Shown here: in pieces, positions 1 to 8,640 of the stretch
Numbering within the stretch: the stretch's first letter is position 1
Layout: each line of letters opens with the position of its first letter
Assembly (NCBI GenBank): GCA_963762165.1
Contig: CAVXJN010000003.1
Location: 1,302,001 to 1,366,000 of the forward strand
DNA: 64,000 nt
Source of the DNA: CAVXJN01 sp963762165
GTDB lineage: Bacteria; Pseudomonadota; Gammaproteobacteria; JASBUN01
Direction: 5' to 3'
Made by a program: the position numbers and the translations under genes
Notes under the pieces: generated by a model
The model's database searches: none
What the model was told of the DNA's origin: nothing
What the model saw: only the letters and a program-made list of their open reading frames with translations

Positions 1-391
1 GCAAATGTCCGATATGCAGTTCTTCCAGCAACTCCTTTAAGCGCTCGCGCCGCTGCGCGCGGCTCAGCCCCTTGCGCGTCTGCAGTACCGCCAGGATGTT
101 TTCGGCGACGGTCAGCTTCCGAAATACCGACGCTTCCTGGGGCAGATAGCCGACTCCGCTGCGCGCCCGCGCGTGCATGGGAAAGTGGCTGATGTCGGTT
201 TTGTCGAGCACGATCTCGCCCGCTTCGCAGGGCACCAGGCCGACGATCATATAGAAGCAGGTGGTCTTGCCGGCACCATTGGGGCCCAGCAGGCCAACGA
301 CTTCGCCGGGCCCGACGCTGACCGAGACGCCGTCCACCACCGGCCGGCCGCGGTAGGTCTTGCGCAAATTGCGCGCCTCGAGGGTACTCAT
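1..391 (-). CDS. lptB: LPS export ABC transporter ATP-binding protein LptB (partial, 3' end outside window)
   Basis: LptB is the cytoplasmic ATPase of the LptB2FG complex that extracts lipopolysaccharide from the inner membrane. About 130 N-terminal codons are present before the window edge. The Walker A motif GPNGAGKT lies at residues 36-43 and a Q-loop segment YLPQEASVF follows near residue 100, both as in the LptB family. The ATG at 389-391 overlaps the lptA stop codon (ATGA), so the two are translationally coupled. The missing part holds the signature motif and Walker B. The identity is firm from the motifs and from the kdsD-kdsC-lptC-lptA-lptB order. Confidence 0.95.
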   Translation of the reverse strand, partial: MSTLEARNLRKTYRGRPVVDGVSVSVGPGEVVGLLGPNGAGKTTCFYMIVGLVPCEAGEIVLDKTDISHFPMHARARSGVGYLPQEASVFRKLTVAENILAVLQTRKGLSRAQRRERLKELLEELHIGHL

Positions 392-930
392 CAGGGTTTG
401 GAGGACTTGGATTGGCCGGACTGCTGTTTGGATTCCGGATGGATCGTGATGCGCACCCGGTCGCCGCCGGTTCGTTTGCCGGCATCGACATGGTCGCTGG
501 CGACATCGTAGATGATTTTCTCGCTGTCGAAGGTGTTGGGCCCCTGGCGCAGGTGGGCGTCGCCAGTGAGGACCACCGTGTCCTTGGCGGCGAAATACTC
601 CATGGTGGAAGAACGCGCATGCACGTCGTCGGGTTTGTTGTCCGGGCGCTGTTTATAGGTTGCGGGTTTGCCGACCGAGACGGCATGGTCGAGTTCGCCG
701 GCCGGGGTGGTGTGGACCGTGACCTGATCGCCGGTGATGCGCATCGTTCCCTGGGTAATGACCACGTCACCGCGATACACGCTGATGCCGCGCTTGTCGT
801 CCAGTTCGACGTCGTCGGCTTCGATATGCACCGGTTTTTCGCGGTCCGATTTCAGCGCCCAGGCGGCCCCCGGGACCAGTGTCAGGACGGCCAGCAGCGC
901 GAGCAGCAGTTCACCGTTTTTTGACGTCAT
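391..930 (-). CDS. lptA: LPS transport periplasmic bridge protein LptA
   Basis: LptA forms the periplasmic bridge that carries LPS from LptC to LptD/E. The protein has 179 residues, typical for the family. Residues 1-25 form a signal peptide with a hydrophobic LLLALLAVL core and an AWA cleavage site, followed by the OstA/LptA beta-jellyroll (start PVHIEADDVELDD). I chose the ATG at 930 because it places the signal peptide at the N-terminus; a longer reading frame upstream lies inside lptC and lacks a signal peptide. The start overlaps the 3' end of lptC by 20 bases and the stop overlaps lptB. The tail is lysine/serine rich. Confidence 0.93.
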   Translation of the reverse strand: MTSKNGELLLALLAVLTLVPGAAWALKSDREKPVHIEADDVELDDKRGISVYRGDVVITQGTMRITGDQVTVHTTPAGELDHAVSVGKPATYKQRPDNKPDDVHARSSTMEYFAAKDTVVLTGDAHLRQGPNTFDSEKIIYDVASDHVDAGKRTGGDRVRITIHPESKQQSGQSKSSKP

Positions 931-1495
931 AAATGCCTTTGACTTGGGATAGGAGTTGCAACCGTCGATCGTCGAACCAGGCGCGCATGCCCACGCCCTG
1001 CATGCGCGAGCCTTCGCTGGTAATGACCGTGAAGGTGTCGCTCTCCGCATAATCGCGCGCTGGGAACACGCGGGCGTCGTGGGTGGTGACATGTAGCGGC
1101 CGGTTTTTTTCACCGGCGATTCGGTCGATCTCCACTTGTCCGAGCAGATCCACTTGTTCGCCGCCCTGCAGCACGCGGCCGTGCGGTGAATCCAGGACGT
1201 AAGGCGGACCCGACGGCCGGTAGAACAGGGCGTGTGGTTTGGTCAGATCCGAATGATCGTCTTCGGCGTAGTGCACCATCTTGGCGGCCGTCAGAGCGTA
1301 TCGGGGCTTGCCCGCTTCATTCATGGCATGGACGGTGAAGTTGTCCATGTAATAGTCCGGTACTGTTTGTGCCTGCGTGGTGGGCCGCGGTGCCGTGCTC
1401 GCGTGGATGCGCTCTCGCAGCCACCATCCCGCCGCGGCGGCCACGCCCAACAGGGCGAGCACCAGCATTACGCGCAGATTGAATATGCCCCGCAT
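911..1495 (-). CDS. lptC: LPS export system protein LptC
   Basis: LptC is a bitopic inner-membrane protein that receives LPS from LptB2FG and hands it to LptA. The 194-residue protein has one N-terminal membrane segment (residues about 8-25) with the rest periplasmic, matching the family size of about 190. The C-terminal region shows the LptC jellyroll features such as a YxMDNFTVHAM strand. It lies 9 bases downstream of kdsC and overlaps lptA, so it belongs to a kdsD-kdsC-lptCAB operon. Confidence 0.92.
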   Translation of the reverse strand: MRGIFNLRVMLVLALLGVAAAAGWWLRERIHASTAPRPTTQAQTVPDYYMDNFTVHAMNEAGKPRYALTAAKMVHYAEDDHSDLTKPHALFYRPSGPPYVLDSPHGRVLQGGEQVDLLGQVEIDRIAGEKNRPLHVTTHDARVFPARDYAESDTFTVITSEGSRMQGVGMRAWFDDRRLQLLSQVKGIYDVKKR

Positions 1496-1504
1496 CGATC
1501 CCGC

Positions 1505-2026
1505 TCAAAGGTACGGCTGCAGTTGTGCCTGCAGGGTCCCTTGCGCCTCCATGATCAGTTCGCACACTTCCCGCGCGGCGCCGCGGCCGCCACCGCTGGG
1601 CGTCTGCCAATGGGCGTGCTGTTTGACCAGTGGATGGGCATCCTGCACCGCGATGGCGAGCCCGACCCGGTGCATGACCGGTAAATCGACCACGTCATCG
1701 CCGACATAGGCGATGGCTTCAGGCGCAATGCCCAATTGCTGCAGCAGATGTTCGAAGCCGACCAGTTTGTCGCGCTGCCCCTGGTAGACGTGCTCGATAC
1801 CGAGATCGGAGACCCGGTGTTTGACCACGTCGGAACTGCGTCCGGTGATGATTGCAATGGGCACGCCGCTGGCCTGCAGCATTTTCATACCGTGGCCGTC
1901 GCGGGAATAAAATGCCTTGTATTCTTGGCCGTCGTCGCCGAGCAACAGGCTGCCGTCGGTGAGCACGCCGTCGACATCGAATATCACCAATCGGATCTGG
2001 CGTGCTTTGTCGAAGATGTCCTGCAT
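1505..2026 (-). CDS. kdsC: 3-deoxy-D-manno-octulosonate 8-phosphate phosphatase KdsC
   Basis: KdsC hydrolyses Kdo 8-phosphate to Kdo, the inner-core sugar of LPS. The 173-residue length fits the C0-type HAD family without a cap domain. The nucleophile motif DVDGVLTDG is at residues about 17-25, the motif II threonine lies in AIITGRSS, and motif III is GDDVVDLPV. It follows kdsD by 21 bases and precedes lptC by 9, so Kdo synthesis and LPS export genes are co-transcribed. Confidence 0.95.
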   Translation of the reverse strand: MQDIFDKARQIRLVIFDVDGVLTDGSLLLGDDGQEYKAFYSRDGHGMKMLQASGVPIAIITGRSSDVVKHRVSDLGIEHVYQGQRDKLVGFEHLLQQLGIAPEAIAYVGDDVVDLPVMHRVGLAIAVQDAHPLVKQHAHWQTPSGGGRGAAREVCELIMEAQGTLQAQLQPYL

Positions 2027-2047
2027 ATATTTTCCTTACACTCGCGA

Positions 2048-3019
2048 TCAGACCACGCCGGCGCGCAGCAGATCATGCATATTGAGGGCGCCGACCAGTC
2101 GACCGTTTTTGTCCACAACCAGCAGCGCATTGATTTTGAACTCTTCCATCAAGCGCAGCGCTTCGGCGGCCAGAACGTGGGCGCCCACCGTTTTGCAGTT
2201 GCGGGTCATGACTTCGTGCATCGGTGTGGTATGTACGTCCAAACCGCGGTCCAGGGTGCGGCGCAGATCGCCGTCGGTGAATACGCCGGCCAGTTCGCCG
2301 TCCGCGGATATCACCGCGGTCATGCCCAGACCCTTGCGCGTGACTTCCAGCAAGCCCTCGCTGAGCGTGGCGCTCTCGGCCACCCGGGGAATTGTATCTC
2401 CCGTGTGCATGATGTCTTCGATCAACAGCAGCAGCCGGCGTCCGAGACTGCCGCCGGGGTGGGACAGGGCGAAATCCTCGACCGTGAAACCGCGCGTTTC
2501 GAGCAGCGCGATCGCCAGTGCATCGCCCATCACCAACGTCGCTGTGGTGCTTGAGGTGGGCGCAAGGCCCAGCGGGCAGGCTTCTTCGGATACGCTGACG
2601 TCGAGATTGACGTTGGCAGTGGTGGCGAGGGTGGAGCGCGGTTTGCCGGTCAACGCGATCAGGGGCACGTTGAGCCGTTTGATCAGCGGCAGGATAGTGA
2701 GGATTTCCTGGGTTTCGCCGGAATTGGACAGGGCCAGTACCACATCTTTGCTGGTGATCATTCCCAGGTCGCCGTGGCTCGCCTCGCCGGGATGGACGAA
2801 GAACGCCGGGCTGCCGGTACTGGCCAGGGTGGCGGCGATCTTGCCGCCGATGTGGCCAGATTTGCCCATACCAATTACTACGATGCGGCCTTCGCATTGC
2901 AGCATGAATTCGCAGGCGCGGACGAAATCATGATCGATTCGTCCAGCCAGTTCGGCAACGGCTCGGCACTCGGTCTCCACTACCGCCAAGCCCAGTTGTC
3001 TCAGATCTTTTTCGCTCAT
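2048..3019 (-). CDS. kdsD: Arabinose-5-phosphate isomerase KdsD
   Basis: KdsD converts ribulose 5-phosphate to arabinose 5-phosphate, the first committed step to Kdo. The protein (323 residues from the ATG at 3019) has an N-terminal SIS sugar-isomerase domain (GMGKSGHIGGKIAATLASTG near residue 50, then a serine-rich SNSGET loop) followed by a tandem CBS domain pair in the last 130 residues. An in-frame ATG 11 codons upstream gives an atypical N-terminal tail; the start MSEKDLR fits homologues of about 325 residues better. It is first in the kdsDC-lptCAB run, 64 bases after the antiporter gene. Confidence 0.94.
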   Translation of the reverse strand: MSEKDLRQLGLAVVETECRAVAELAGRIDHDFVRACEFMLQCEGRIVVIGMGKSGHIGGKIAATLASTGSPAFFVHPGEASHGDLGMITSKDVVLALSNSGETQEILTILPLIKRLNVPLIALTGKPRSTLATTANVNLDVSVSEEACPLGLAPTSSTTATLVMGDALAIALLETRGFTVEDFALSHPGGSLGRRLLLLIEDIMHTGDTIPRVAESATLSEGLLEVTRKGLGMTAVISADGELAGVFTDGDLRRTLDRGLDVHTTPMHEVMTRNCKTVGAHVLAAEALRLMEEFKINALLVVDKNGRLVGALNMHDLLRAGVV

Positions 3020-3083
3020 CGTGGCTCGAATGTGGTCATGGTGCCCTAACAAACCGGTCCGTCGGCGATCGGAGCGGGCCGAT

Positions 3084-4055
3084 TCACAATGCCGGGCGTT
3101 CGGTAACGTACAGTAATGCCTGGTAGCCGCAAAACGCCAGCAACAGCAGCGCCCCTTCCAGACGATTGATTCGCCCCGGCCTGTTGAAACCGTAGGAAAC
3201 TGCGAACAGGCCCACGGTCAGCCCGACCATGACCGAATAGTCGCGGGTCAATGCCATCTCCGGCAATTCGAACGGATGAATCAGGCCCGGCAGGCCCAAT
3301 ACCACCAGCAGATTGAATATATTGGACCCGATGACATTGCCGATGGCAATGTCGTGCTCGCCCTTGCGGGCGCTCATTACCGAGGCCGCCAATTCCGGCA
3401 GGCTGGTGCCGATGGCAACGACCGTCAGACCGATCACCAAGTCCGACACGCCCAGGGTACTGGCGACCTGAACCGCGCCCCACACCAAGGCCCGGGAACT
3501 GATCAACAGCAACGCTAGACCGAGCGTCAACCACAGTAGGGCCTTGCCGGTCGACATCCCGGATGGGATCTCCGACTCGTATTCGCCCACCAGGGCGTCG
3601 CTGCGGCCGCCGATGGCAAGGCGGGTTAGCCAGAACAGCATCACGCCCATGCCGAGTAGCAGCAGGATACCGTCCGGGCGCCCCAGGTGACGGTCGAGCA
3701 GCAGGATCAGGGCGCCCAGCATGGTGGCCAACAGCAGCGGCATCTCCCGGCGCAGGATTTCGGAGCGGACCTGCAACGGTGTCACGACGGCGGTGATACC
3801 CAGAATCAGGGTGATGTTGGTGATGTTGGACCCCAGGGCGTTGCCGACAGCGAGGCCGGGGTTGCCGTCGAAGGCCGCCATGGCGGAGACCAGCATTTCC
3901 GGCGCCGAGGTGCCGAGTCCGACAATGGTGACACCGACGATCAAGGGCGATACGCCCAGATTCCGGGCGGTGGCGGCGGCGCCGGCGACGAACCGGTCGG
4001 CGCCCCAGATCAATAGGGCAAAGCCAACGATAATGGCGGCAATGGGCGCAAGCAT
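3084..4055 (-). CDS. yrbG: Calcium/sodium antiporter, CaCA family (YrbG-like)
   Basis: This is an inner-membrane cation/Ca2+ exchanger of 323 residues with about ten hydrophobic segments. The two inverted alpha repeats are visible: GLGTSAPEMLVS (near residue 48) and AIGTSLPELAAS (near residue 200), which hold the ion-binding acidic residues. In many gammaproteobacteria the same gene heads the kdsD-kdsC-lpt operon, as here. Its physiological link to LPS synthesis is not established. Substrate specificity for Ca2+ is inferred from family membership only. Confidence 0.9.
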   Translation of the reverse strand: MLAPIAAIIVGFALLIWGADRFVAGAAATARNLGVSPLIVGVTIVGLGTSAPEMLVSAMAAFDGNPGLAVGNALGSNITNITLILGITAVVTPLQVRSEILRREMPLLLATMLGALILLLDRHLGRPDGILLLLGMGVMLFWLTRLAIGGRSDALVGEYESEIPSGMSTGKALLWLTLGLALLLISSRALVWGAVQVASTLGVSDLVIGLTVVAIGTSLPELAASVMSARKGEHDIAIGNVIGSNIFNLLVVLGLPGLIHPFELPEMALTRDYSVMVGLTVGLFAVSYGFNRPGRINRLEGALLLLAFCGYQALLYVTERPAL

Positions 4056-4097
4056 CTACGACCTTAAAAAGTGAAGCGAACAGTGCGAATCGGCTGC

Positions 4098-4280
4098 TCA
4101 GCGCGATTCGACCCGGGTAGCGCCGCAGCGGGCGCAGCGATATCGGGTCACCAATCGGCCCAGGCGCACGTCGAACGGCGTCTCGACCACCTCCCATTTA
4201 TGAAAACCGCGGCGGCACAAGGTCTTGCCCTGGTGCTTGTCGCTGGCGCGCGGTTTTTTGAACCGGATGATGTCTGCCAT
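4098..4280 (-). CDS. Small conserved zinc-ribbon-like protein (hypothetical)
   Basis: This 60-residue protein starts MADIIRFKKPRAS and carries a CRRGFHKW segment and a C-terminal CARCGATR knuckle. One Cys/His pair in the middle and a CxxC at the end could form a single zinc site. Similar small proteins occur in gammaproteobacteria without a known function. A longer frame upstream exists but its N-terminal part looks like non-coding sequence. It sits between the antiporter gene and a divergent DUF72-like gene. No function is assigned. Confidence 0.6.
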   Translation of the reverse strand: MADIIRFKKPRASDKHQGKTLCRRGFHKWEVVETPFDVRLGRLVTRYRCARCGATRVESR

Positions 4281-4489
4281 TGCAGGGTTACCCAGCGTGA
4301 TTCGCGGCTTGTGAGAACCGGCGACCCGTTGGCGACGACCGGCTCGGCTCCCGCACTGTAATCGGTGAGGTCGGTCGGTGCAATCGCAGCGCCCAGGTGC
4401 CGCCGGCGTCGACATTGCAGCCGATGTGTCTTCGGCGCAGAGCGGGTACACTGCGAAGCTGACGGTGACAGCGCAAGACGTGATCACAG

Positions 4490-5107
4490 ATGCAGATCGG
4501 CAGCATTGACTGGAACCACCCCCGCTGGACTGATTCGTTCTATCCCGAATCCCTCCCCGAGGAATGGCGTCTCACCTACTATGCGAACGAGTTTCCCTGC
4601 GTGCTGCTGCCCGCGGCGCGCGCCGTCGACGCAAGCCGCTGGCCGGAGGATACCCATGGGACGTTTCGCTTCTATTTGGCATTCGCCGGCGCGGCTGCAC
4701 TCGAGTTGGAACGGGCGTTGGACTTCGCGGCGGTACTGGGGCCGCGCTTGGGCGGTATCGTGTGCGGGAGTTCCGGCGCGCCCGGCGCGCGCTGTACGGA
4801 TCTGGCGCGGCAGCTGGCGGCGCGGAACGTGCATATCGCGGTCGATGGCGCCACGGCGGAAAATGCGTGGGTGCGCGCCGGGATCGCCTCACCGCTGTGG
4901 CGACCGGATGTTGCGGCGCCCGGTTGTTCCACCGGGATCGTCACCGAGCTGCCGGGTGGGGAGCGGCGCTTGCTTAGATCGTGGCTCGAAGACTTTGCCA
5001 GTCAGGCGAGCGGGGAACGACCGCCGGTGCTGTTCATCGACGGCGCGCAATGCGAGGCGCAGACATTGCAGGAAGCCATTATCATTGCCGATTTGCTCGG
5101 CGTATGA
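4490..5107 (+). CDS. DUF72 (YecE)-like protein, short
   Basis: The 205-residue protein opens with a DUF72-type signature: a WNHPRWTDSFYP segment followed by LPEEWRLTYYANEF, resembling the start of the YecE TIM-barrel family (typically about 240-280 residues). The remainder is weakly conserved and shorter than usual. No catalytic function is known for DUF72. It is transcribed toward mlaF, ends 66 bases before the mlaF start and is divergent from the small zinc-ribbon gene. The family call is moderately sure and the function unknown. Confidence 0.6.
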   Translation: MQIGSIDWNHPRWTDSFYPESLPEEWRLTYYANEFPCVLLPAARAVDASRWPEDTHGTFRFYLAFAGAAALELERALDFAAVLGPRLGGIVCGSSGAPGARCTDLARQLAARNVHIAVDGATAENAWVRAGIASPLWRPDVAAPGCSTGIVTELPGGERRLLRSWLEDFASQASGERPPVLFIDGAQCEAQTLQEAIIIADLLGV

Positions 5108-5136
5108 GCCAGTCGCGTAAACTCCTCCGCTCACCG

Positions 5137-5142
5137 TATAAT
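5137..5142 (+). promoter_or_regulatory. Putative -10 box upstream of mlaF
   Basis: A perfect TATAAT lies 31 bases before the mlaF start codon, giving a short leader of about 25 bases if used. No good -35 match is visible at 16-18 bases upstream, so the call rests on the -10 box and the position between two genes. Confidence 0.4.
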
Positions 5143-5173
5143 GCGCCCGCGATGTCGTGCAATGTGATTCCCA

Positions 5174-6004
5174 ATGGCAAACAGTCATAACAAAGCAGCG
5201 GACGATGATATTCTGGTTCGCATCCGCGACGTGCGTTTCGGATTCGGCCGGCGCCGCATCATCGATGGCGTGGATATCGATATTCCCCGCGGCAAAATCA
5301 CCACCATCATGGGTCCGAGCGGTACCGGCAAGACCACCCTGTTGCGTCTGATTGGCGGCCAGTGGCGTCCGGAGTCCGGATCGATCCACGTCGATGGGCT
5401 CGACGTGCATAAGACGGGACGGCGAGAGCTGTACGAATTGCGCAAGCGCATCGGTATGCTGTTCCAGAGTGGCGCACTTTTTACCCATCTCAGTGTCTAT
5501 GACAACGTCGCCTTTCCGTTGCGCGAGCACACGGCGTTGTCCGAATCGCTGATTCGTCACCTGGTGCTGATGAAACTCGAAGCGGTGGGGTTGCGCGGCG
5601 CACGGGAGTTGATGCCGGCGGAGCTGTCCGGCGGTATGGCCCGGCGCGTCGCCCTGGCACGCGCCATCGCCCTGGATCCGATGATGATCATGTACGATGA
5701 GCCGTTCACCGGACAGGACCCCATTACCGTGGGCGTGATCATGCAGTTGATTCGGTTGCTGAACGACTCCCTGGGATTGACCAGTATCATCGTTTCCCAC
5801 GACGTGGCCGAGGTATCGGCGATTTCAGACCAGCTGTACATGATCTCCGGCGGCAAAGTGATCGGTCATGGCACCCCGGAGGCCCTGGGCCATTCCGACT
5901 CCGAATGGGTGCAACAGTTTCTCAACGGCATGCCCGACGGCCCGGTGCCGTTCGACTATCCGGCACCGGACTACAAAGTGGATTTTCTCGGGGCCGAATC
6001 GTGA
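5174..6004 (+). CDS. mlaF: Phospholipid ABC transporter ATP-binding protein MlaF
   Basis: MlaF is the ATPase of the inner-membrane MlaFEDB complex that moves phospholipids between inner and outer membranes. Walker A (GPSGTGKT) is at residues 47-54, the ABC signature LSGGMARR at 151-158, and Walker B MIMYDEP at 171-177. The 276-residue length and the extended N- and C-termini fit the MCE-associated ATPase type. Its TGA overlaps the GTG of mlaE. It heads mlaF-mlaE-mlaD-tolC-like-mlaC-mlaB. Confidence 0.95.
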   Translation: MANSHNKAADDDILVRIRDVRFGFGRRRIIDGVDIDIPRGKITTIMGPSGTGKTTLLRLIGGQWRPESGSIHVDGLDVHKTGRRELYELRKRIGMLFQSGALFTHLSVYDNVAFPLREHTALSESLIRHLVLMKLEAVGLRGARELMPAELSGGMARRVALARAIALDPMMIMYDEPFTGQDPITVGVIMQLIRLLNDSLGLTSIIVSHDVAEVSAISDQLYMISGGKVIGHGTPEALGHSDSEWVQQFLNGMPDGPVPFDYPAPDYKVDFLGAES

Positions 6005-6786
6005 GCATTGTCGATACGGTGCAACGGCTCGGACGGGTGGCCATCGCGTTTTTCGGCCATCTGGGCCGCGCCCAGTTGTTCCTGCTCCAGGTCCTGGGCG
6101 GTATGGCCGCAGTGGTTACCCGGCCGCGCGATCTGGTGCAGCAGGTGTACTCGGTGGGGGTCCTGTCCCTGGCCATCATCGGCATCTCGGGCCTCACGGT
6201 GGGCATGGTGCTGGGTCTGCAGATGTACACCACCTTGGTGGATTTCGGCGCCGAGGAATCCCTGGGCCCCGTGGTCGCATTGTCTTTGGTGCGTGAATTG
6301 GGCCCGGTGCTGACGGCGCTGTTGTATTCGGGCCGGGCGGGATCGGCGCTGACCGCCGAGATCGGGCTGATGAAGGCAACCGATCAACTCTCGGTCATGG
6401 AAATGATGGCGGTCGATCCCCTGCGCCGGGTGGTGGCGCCGCGGTTTTTGGCCGGAGTCTTGTCGGTGCCTCTACTCGCGGCGATCTTCAGCGCCGTCGG
6501 TATACTGGGCGCCTATTTCGTCGGTGTCAGTTTGCTGGGTGTGGACGCGGGCGCCTTCTGGTCGCAGATGCAGGATAAGGTGGATCTGCATAACGATGTA
6601 TACAATGGCCTGATCAAGAGCCTGATGTTCGGTATCGTTGCCACCTGGATTGCGGTGTACGAAGGTTATGAAGCGACCCCCACAACCGAGGGTGTCAGTC
6701 GCGCCACCACCCGCACCGTAGTGCATACAGCGTTCGCGGTGCTCGGCCTGGATTTCGTGCTCACCGCGCTGATGTTTACCAATTAG
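6001..6786 (+). CDS. mlaE: Phospholipid ABC transporter permease MlaE
   Basis: MlaE is the permease of the Mla complex, an inner-membrane protein with five to six hydrophobic segments. The 261-residue length and internal motifs (SLVRELGPVLTALL, RAGSALTAEIG) are characteristic of the MlaE/TrnD permease family. The GTG start at 6001 overlaps the mlaF stop (GTGA) and gives the family-typical N-terminus; an earlier ATG would lie within mlaF and add an unrelated tail. mlaD follows after 25 bases. Confidence 0.95.
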   Translation: MSIVDTVQRLGRVAIAFFGHLGRAQLFLLQVLGGMAAVVTRPRDLVQQVYSVGVLSLAIIGISGLTVGMVLGLQMYTTLVDFGAEESLGPVVALSLVRELGPVLTALLYSGRAGSALTAEIGLMKATDQLSVMEMMAVDPLRRVVAPRFLAGVLSVPLLAAIFSAVGILGAYFVGVSLLGVDAGAFWSQMQDKVDLHNDVYNGLIKSLMFGIVATWIAVYEGYEATPTTEGVSRATTRTVVHTAFAVLGLDFVLTALMFTN

Positions 6787-6811
6787 CAAAGCTAGACCAA
6801 GGGCTTAGGCG

Positions 6812-7282
6812 ATGAACAGCAAGGTTGTGGAAATCAGCGTGGGAATTTTTGTCGCGGCCGGGATCGCGGCACTGTTCATGTTGGCGATGAAAGTCAGCAA
6901 CCTGTCGGCATTCGGCGAGGAGAAGGGCTACCACGTCGTGGCCCGGTTCGACAATATCGGCGGTTTGAAGGTGCGCGCGCCGGTACGCGTCGGCGGCGTG
7001 CGTATCGGCCATGTGACCAAAATCGGATATGACGACAGGACCTACGAGGCGGTGGTGAGCATGGTGCTGCAGAGTGAGTACAACCGCTTGCCCCGGGACA
7101 CGTCCGCGAGCATCTATACCGCCGGATTGCTGGGCGAGCAATACATCGGACTGGAGCCCGGAAGTGCCCAGGAATATATGGTCGAGGGCGACAAGATCCG
7201 CCACACCCAGTCGGCTCTGGTGCTGGAACAATTGATTGGCCAGTTCCTGTTCAGCAAGGCATCGGAAGGGGGTAGCAAATGA
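6812..7282 (+). CDS. mlaD: Outer-membrane lipid asymmetry substrate-binding protein MlaD (MCE domain)
   Basis: MlaD forms the periplasmic hexameric ring on MlaE that binds phospholipid. It has one N-terminal membrane helix (residues about 7-27) and a single MCE domain (ARFDNIGGLKVRAPVRVGGVRIG). The 156 residues are slightly shorter than E. coli MlaD (183), the difference being at the C-terminus. The stop codon overlaps the ATG of the following TolC-like gene, which implies translational coupling between the two. Confidence 0.94.
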   Translation: MNSKVVEISVGIFVAAGIAALFMLAMKVSNLSAFGEEKGYHVVARFDNIGGLKVRAPVRVGGVRIGHVTKIGYDDRTYEAVVSMVLQSEYNRLPRDTSASIYTAGLLGEQYIGLEPGSAQEYMVEGDKIRHTQSALVLEQLIGQFLFSKASEGGSK

Positions 7283-8640
7283 AACGCTTGCTCTGGATCG
7301 GCATCCTGTTCGGCGCCTGCACCGGCGCGGCATCCGCACAGACCATGACCCTGGACCAGGCCGTGGAGCGGGCTTTGGAGCGGGACCCTCGGGTGGCGGA
7401 AACGCGCCATCTGGTCGATGCCGCGCGGGCCATGTTGCAGGAAGCATTGGGTAGTGACGGCCTGCGCTACGACGTCAATGCGTTCGTCGGCCTGACCGAA
7501 GGCATCGACGGTGGCTTTTATCAAGGCGGTGCTCGCAGTTGTAACGCCACGCCTTGCACCCCGCGCAGCGACGGCGGCGAACTCAAGGACGGTGTTTCGC
7601 TCTGGAGCCACCTGGAGTTTCGAATCATCAAGCCCTTGTACACTTTCGGCAAGATCGAACACTACAGCGCCGCGGCCCAGGGCAACGTGGACGTCAAGCG
7701 CGGCGATGTGCGCCTGAAGCGCAATGAAGTCCGGCTACAGGTGGTGAAAGCCTATTACGGTTACCTCGCCGCCCGCGATACGCGCTATCTGCTGGAAGAT
7801 GTGCAAAAGCGGGTCAGCGGCGCGGAAAACACGGTGCAGCGGTGGTTGGACGACCAAAGCGGCAGGGTGAAACAATCCGACCTTTATGCTTTGCGCACCG
7901 GCGCCGCGCTGGTGGGTCGTTATCTGGCGCAGGCCCAGGCCGTGGAGAACGTCGCCCGGACCGGTCTGAAGTTGCTGACCGGGATGGCCCCGGACGAAGA
8001 GTTGCAACTGGCGGACGATCATATCCGGCCGGTAGTCCCGCCGACCGCGTCGCTGCAGGAGTTGCAGCAACAGGCGATCGAGAAGCGTCCGGAAATGGAA
8101 CAGGTCGAAGCGGGATTGCGGGCGCGCCGCGCCCTGGTCGCCGCCAAGAAAGCCGATGCCCTGCCCAATCTGTATGCAGGCGTGGTGGGTTCCATGTCCT
8201 ATTCGCCGGAGCGCGACCGGATCGACAACCCGTATATCGTCGATCCGTTCAATCACGTCGGGGTGACGCCGGTGGTGGGCATCAAATGGGAATGGGCGGC
8301 CGGTTCCCAGCCGGCGAAGGTCGCCAAGGCGCAGGCGGAACTCGAAGCCCTGGTTTCCAAGGCCGCGTTCGCCCGTGAAGGCATTCCGTTCGAAGTGGCA
8401 GAGTCATATTACAAAGTGAAGGGGCTGCATGAGGCGGTTCAGAAACTGGATGACGGCAGCCGTGCCGGTCGGCGCTGGATGATCAGTCGCTACGCCGATT
8501 TCGAAGGCGGTCTGGAGGAAGCATCGAAGGTGCTGGAGGCATTCCAGGGTTACGTGCTGATCCACAGCGACTATTTGACTACAGTCAACGACTACAACAA
8601 TGAGGTGGCGCACTTGAAAGTGCTCGCCGGAGGAGAGTAA
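7279..8640 (+). CDS. TolC-family outer membrane protein inside the mla operon
   Basis: The protein has 453 residues with a signal peptide (residues 1-20, cleavage near ASA-QT) and a TolC/OEP layout: two long alpha-helical repeats, each followed by beta-strand segments (for example the stretch after residue 60 and NPYIVDPFNHVGVTPVVGIKWEW near residue 315). Family members are trimeric outer-membrane channel-tunnels used by efflux pumps and type I exporters. The gene overlaps mlaD by 4 bases and its stop touches the mlaC start, so it is a true operon member. The classic Mla system has no TolC partner, so a link to lipid transport is inference. Confidence 0.85.
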   Translation: MKRLLWIGILFGACTGAASAQTMTLDQAVERALERDPRVAETRHLVDAARAMLQEALGSDGLRYDVNAFVGLTEGIDGGFYQGGARSCNATPCTPRSDGGELKDGVSLWSHLEFRIIKPLYTFGKIEHYSAAAQGNVDVKRGDVRLKRNEVRLQVVKAYYGYLAARDTRYLLEDVQKRVSGAENTVQRWLDDQSGRVKQSDLYALRTGAALVGRYLAQAQAVENVARTGLKLLTGMAPDEELQLADDHIRPVVPPTASLQELQQQAIEKRPEMEQVEAGLRARRALVAAKKADALPNLYAGVVGSMSYSPERDRIDNPYIVDPFNHVGVTPVVGIKWEWAAGSQPAKVAKAQAELEALVSKAAFAREGIPFEVAESYYKVKGLHEAVQKLDDGSRAGRRWMISRYADFEGGLEEASKVLEAFQGYVLIHSDYLTTVNDYNNEVAHLKVLAGGE

